NCBI GenBank assembly: GCA_021816665.1
Contig: JAKAXI010000100.1
Coordinates: 1-6,852, forward strand
Source of the DNA: Bacillota bacterium
GTDB taxonomy: Bacteria > Bacillota > Bacilli > Alicyclobacillales > Alicyclobacillaceae
Reading direction: 5' to 3'
DNA length: 6,852 bases
The notes beneath the pieces were generated by a model that made no database searches, was not told the origin of the DNA, and saw only the letters and a list, made by a program, of their open reading frames with translations. Both the position numbers and the translations under genes were made by a program. This document shows, one piece after another, positions 4,483 through 6,852 of this stretch. The number at the start of each line of letters is the position of its first letter. Position 1 is the first letter of the stretch.

Positions 4483-5979
4483 TCAGCGAACCACGTGTCC
4501 TTTAATGCTGTGCATAGGTAAGTACATTGTGCGGTGACGCAAAGGGTAGCGCGCGCACACGTCTCGTCCGCGGTCGACCAGTTCAGCTACGATCGTACGG
4601 CGGTCGTCCCAAGGCAGTTCCATGAGTTCTGTTTCAAAAAAACTGACTCCGCGCACGACATGTTGCACAATCGTCTCCGGGTCATCAAACACCCACGTGA
4701 GCGAGGAATTTTCAGTCACTACATCTCGCAAGCCGGCTTGTTCAAACCAGCGGACAATCGTCTCCCCGCTCTCTGGCATATAACTTTGCGGTCGCTCAGC
4801 ATTGCGCCGTCGCGCCAGGTCAAAAATCGGCTCAAACCAGTCGCGGAAAAACGGTGCGTCCAGGCTAAAGTAACTGCCTTGGTAGACGGAGACAATGCCA
4901 CCCGTCACGACAGTGCGGGCCATCTCGCGCAGCGCAGCAACAGGGTCGACAAAGTGAAGAAAAGCAGCCCCGATGCACAGGTCAAACGACGCGTCCGGAA
5001 AAGGCATTTTCTCAACATTGCCCAGTTGGAGCGTTACGTTTGAAGGACGCCCTAGCTGTTTCCATTTGCGCCGAGCTTGGTCAAGCATCCCAGAAGACAT
5101 ATCGAGAGCCACCAATTCCCCTGTCCCGTCGATTCGCTCAGACAGTTTCGCGTCAAACGTCAAAGCACCTGTGCCACAGGCTACCTCGAGCACACGCTTG
5201 CCTCGCAGATCACCGAGAAAGTGGAGGTATTCTATACGCAACTGTCTGTGATTCGGCCAAACCATATCGCACATCGCGTCCCAGTCCTCGACTGTGTCAA
5301 ACGAGTACAGATACGCAAACTTCACTCGTCTGTCAAAGTAGCCGGACTCGCGCATCACGTCTTTGGCTGCAAGGTAACTTTGAATGCCAAGGCGCGTGAT
5401 CTGCACAGTTCGCACGCCACCGACCCGCTTTATACGCAGCGTCTCCGTGGACAGACCGATCAACAGGAACAGTTCAAGGTTTTCTGGAAGATATGGGTGG
5501 TGGCGAACTCCAGAGAGAAAGGCTTGCTCCGTGATGTGTTTGTGAAAGTAAAGCGGCTGAAGAGTATCGTACCCGGCGATGATAAAGTAGGCATCATACA
5601 GGGCGCCACAGCCAATTCGGGCTACAAGTTCAACCAGCTTGTCCGCAGCTGCACCAAGCGACGCCTCATCCGGTTCTTCCGTGCCGTATTCTTCATGCGA
5701 AATCGCAAACGCTGTGGAAATCAACGCCTCAATCAGGCACAACCGCAACAAGGACGGGGAAAACGGGCGTCGGTCTAAAATTTCCTCTGCCGGGATGGTT
5801 TCCTCATGCATACAATTCGAATAAATTTGTGCAGCCAGACCTCGCGCCAAGCTGCGAACAGTCTGAACAGGCGACTGAGCGGAGTTCCGTAAAAAGTTAC
5901 TGACCAAGAGCGGGTCGAGGAACACGCCGGTCTCCAACATCGCTTTGAGGTTTTGCACTGTCTGTGGGGAGGACTGCAC
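4483..5979 (-). CDS. Class I SAM-dependent methyltransferase with a large unrecognised N-terminal domain
   Basis: This 498-residue protein has two halves. The C-terminal half (about 245 to 430) is a Methyltransf_11/25-type domain. Motif I is VLEVACGTGAL (263-273), the SAM-binding glycine loop; the acidic strand end is ELVALDMSSGMLDQA (288-302) with D293; next come GNVEKMPFPDASFDLCIGAAFLHFVD (320-345) and a C-terminal substrate region. Residues 1-245 match no family I can name. They are mostly helical and contain a helix, a beta-hairpin and another helix (LRIKRVGGVRTVQITRLGIQSYL, 181-203) that resemble the end of a winged helix. This half could bind DNA, a partner or the methyl acceptor. GTG 5979 is chosen because AGGAGG lies 7 bases before it; the frame is open to TTG 6063, which has no such site. 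It leads the cassette with the SDR gene. The methyl acceptor is unknown. Confidence 0.85.
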   Translation of the reverse strand: MQSSPQTVQNLKAMLETGVFLDPLLVSNFLRNSAQSPVQTVRSLARGLAAQIYSNCMHEETIPAEEILDRRPFSPSLLRLCLIEALISTAFAISHEEYGTEEPDEASLGAAADKLVELVARIGCGALYDAYFIIAGYDTLQPLYFHKHITEQAFLSGVRHHPYLPENLELFLLIGLSTETLRIKRVGGVRTVQITRLGIQSYLAAKDVMRESGYFDRRVKFAYLYSFDTVEDWDAMCDMVWPNHRQLRIEYLHFLGDLRGKRVLEVACGTGALTFDAKLSERIDGTGELVALDMSSGMLDQARRKWKQLGRPSNVTLQLGNVEKMPFPDASFDLCIGAAFLHFVDPVAALREMARTVVTGGIVSVYQGSYFSLDAPFFRDWFEPIFDLARRRNAERPQSYMPESGETIVRWFEQAGLRDVVTENSSLTWVFDDPETIVQHVVRGVSFFETELMELPWDDRRTIVAELVDRGRDVCARYPLRHRTMYLPMHSIKGHVVR

Positions 5980-5986
5980 TGCTTTA

Positions 5987-5992
5987 CCTCCT
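5987..5992 (-). promoter_or_regulatory. Consensus ribosome binding site deciding the methyltransferase start
   Basis: On the minus strand AGGAGG lies 7 bases before GTG 5979. It rules against the longer in-frame TTG start at 6063, whose coding region would overlap the rightward promoter at 6028-6056. I see no convincing promoter for this gene on the minus strand between 5980 and 6110. Confidence 0.8.
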
Positions 5993-6027
5993 GTCGCAGC
6001 TGAATGCTTGATCGCGGCACAGACCCG

Positions 6028-6056
6028 TTGAGTTGGCGCCCCAATTCCCCTATGAT
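6028..6056 (+). promoter_or_regulatory. Promoter of the 117-aa hypothetical gene, with an inverted repeat in its spacer
   Basis: TTGAGT (6028-6033, 4 of 6) and TATGAT (6051-6056, 5 of 6) are separated by exactly 17 bases. Transcription would begin near 6063, 18 bases before the GTG start. The spacer holds an imperfect inverted repeat, AGTTGG-CGCC-CCAATT (6031-6046), where a repressor could block RNA polymerase. The region also lies between divergent genes, so one protein could affect both. Confidence 0.55.
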
Positions 6057-6080
6057 GAAGCAAGAAAAGAAGGTGACAGT

Positions 6081-6434
6081 GTGGAGTTCAATCTAGACCC
6101 GCGACTCGGCATCGAACTGCCTGACCTCTCAACACCGTTCGAATCCTTATCGCCTGAAGAGCAAGAGGATGTCGTGTACCAATGGGAAGGGATTCGGGCC
6201 CGAATACCCGAACGCATCATGAAATTTGAACAGGTCATCGAGGACATCCTCGAAGCAATTCACCACGAGGAAGATTGGGACACCATTGCCTCGTACTTCG
6301 CCGAGATCTCTGACTATGCAAGCCGCATAGCAGAACTGAACACATGGCGTCGCGTTGACCAGTCACTTCATGGTGCTCCGACACAGGGCAACTTCAACCG
6401 CGGCCAGACATCCAATGCTCCGCTCGACCACTAA
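6081..6434 (+). CDS. Hypothetical acidic helical protein, 117 aa
   Basis: I do not recognise a named family. The product starts MEFNLDPRLGIELPDL and has two long amphipathic helices, about 24-62 (LSPEEQEDVVYQWEGIRARI then a helix through IMKFEQVIEDILEAIH) and about 65-96 (DWDTIASYFAEISDYASRIA then ELNTWRRVDQSL). A polar, probably disordered tail of about 20 residues ends the protein. It is rich in Glu and Asp, with no signal peptide, membrane segment or cysteine, so it is probably a cytoplasmic helical-bundle or adaptor protein. The GTG at 6081 has GAAGGTGA (6069-6076) just upstream, and a good promoter stands at 6028-6056. An in-frame ATG at 6033 would start upstream of the predicted transcript and is rejected. 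The gene is divergent from the methyltransferase and convergent, 18 bases apart, with the cyclophilin gene. Confidence 0.75.
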   Translation: MEFNLDPRLGIELPDLSTPFESLSPEEQEDVVYQWEGIRARIPERIMKFEQVIEDILEAIHHEEDWDTIASYFAEISDYASRIAELNTWRRVDQSLHGAPTQGNFNRGQTSNAPLDH

Positions 6435-6449
6435 GCTAGGTTGGCGAGC
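6422..6449. terminator. Bulged hairpin across the convergent stop codons, weak terminator candidate
   Basis: GCTCG-A-CCA (6422-6430) pairs with TGG-CGAGC (6442-6449), giving 8 base pairs, one bulged A and an 11-base loop that contains the TAA stop of the 117-aa gene. It lies just before the stop of the leftward cyclophilin gene and could serve both transcripts. No T-run follows on either strand. Confidence 0.25.
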
Positions 6450-6452
6450 ACA

Positions 6453-6852
6453 TTACGCACGCTGGGTCTCGATAATCTCCACGGACTCAATCTGAACCGT
6501 CTCAAGCGGTTTACTCCGTTCACCGAACTGCGACGGACCGACTGGCGTTTGTGCAATGGCGGTGACTGTGTCCATACCATCTGACACGCGACCAAACACG
6601 GAGTAGTTCGGTGTGCGGTTCAGTCCACGTGACTGTTCACCAGTGCACACGAAGAACTGCGACCCATTGGTATTGGGACCCGCATTCGCCATTGCGACAA
6701 CACCCGGTTCGTACGGGATAGCCGGTGGCAGTTCATCGCGAAAGCGATAGCCAGGTCCGCCCGCCCCAGTTCCAGTTGGGTCCCCCGTCTGGATCATAAA
6801 CGGTTCAATGATCCGGTGAAAGACAATGCCGTCAAAGTACTTGTCGTAGATC
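6453..6852 (-). CDS. Cyclophilin-type peptidyl-prolyl cis-trans isomerase, C-terminal part
   Basis: The gene enters from the right edge; about 132 C-terminal residues are visible, reading from IYDKYFDGIVFHR at the edge. The core motifs of the cyclophilin beta-barrel are present: FHRIIEPFMIQTGDPTGTG with the catalytic arginine of FHR; GGPGYRFRDE; MANAGPNTNGSQFFV, the substrate-groove strand; and YSVFGRVSDGMDTV. The enzyme speeds proline cis-trans isomerisation in folding proteins. The loop SRGLNRTPNYSVFG is a few residues longer than in human cyclophilin A and lacks its tryptophan (W121), which predicts weak cyclosporin binding; bacterial members often vary here. The first ATG inside the window (6797) is not the start, because conserved residues precede it in frame. 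The N-terminus lies outside the window, so I cannot tell whether it is a cytoplasmic PpiB-like protein or carries a lipoprotein signal. Confidence 0.92.
   Translation of the reverse strand, partial: IYDKYFDGIVFHRIIEPFMIQTGDPTGTGAGGPGYRFRDELPPAIPYEPGVVAMANAGPNTNGSQFFVCTGEQSRGLNRTPNYSVFGRVSDGMDTVTAIAQTPVGPSQFGERSKPLETVQIESVEIIETQRA

Noticed and set aside
5077..5778. 233-codon open frame on the plus strand opposite the methyltransferase
   Set aside because: It is antisense to a gene with clear SAM-binding motifs and shows no recognisable domain; long antisense frames are common in such composition.
1..6852. CRISPR arrays, tRNA or rRNA genes, insertion sequences, phage or toxin-antitoxin genes
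   Set aside because: I saw no regularly spaced repeats, cloverleaf-like sequence, transposase motifs or paired toxin-antitoxin frames on either strand.

Overview
The window reads as a moderately GC-rich chromosomal segment of a Gram-positive, Firmicutes-type bacterium. Strong Shine-Dalgarno sites (AGGAGG, GAGGGGGG, AAGGGAG) precede the genes, and GTG or TTG starts are common. The pairing of a DUF2089 protein with a SHOCT-like/DUF4097 protein points to a Bacillales relative; an Alicyclobacillus-like organism is my best guess, from protein flavour only. I see no rRNA, tRNA, CRISPR array, insertion sequence or phage gene.

Layout. (1) Bases 1-270, minus: N-terminal 90 residues of a 3-hydroxyacyl-CoA dehydrogenase, cut by the window edge. 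(2) Bases 271-591: a divergent control region with a promoter facing each way. (3) Bases 592-2059, plus: a tight two-gene operon, a zinc-ribbon/HTH DUF2089 protein and a DUF4097 beta-repeat protein, both carrying a short SHOCT-like helical element. (4) Bases 2060-2384: a nearly perfect 44-base palindrome and a probable 45-residue single-pass membrane protein (TTG start at 2234). (5) Bases 5979 down to 2385, minus: three enzyme genes in the order of transcription, a 498-aa protein with an unrecognised N-terminal half and a C-terminal class I methyltransferase, a short-chain dehydrogenase/reductase, and a class V PLP-dependent enzyme. (6) Bases 6081-6434, plus: a 117-aa acidic helical protein of unknown function behind a good promoter. 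(7) Bases 6453-6852, minus: C-terminal part of a cyclophilin-type peptidyl-prolyl isomerase, cut by the right edge.

How they work together. The DUF2089/DUF4097 pair looks like a regulator with a partner protein, resembling envelope-stress loci such as yvlB and liaX. The methyltransferase-SDR-PLP enzyme run looks like a small modification or biosynthesis cassette whose substrate cannot be read from sequence. The flanking dehydrogenase and cyclophilin are ordinary housekeeping genes. In several genes the likely start is internal to the longest open frame because a strong Shine-Dalgarno site sits there.

The least explained items are the methyltransferase N-terminal domain and its three-gene context, the 44-base palindrome, and the small membrane protein. 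Nothing in the window by itself proves a new biological system.
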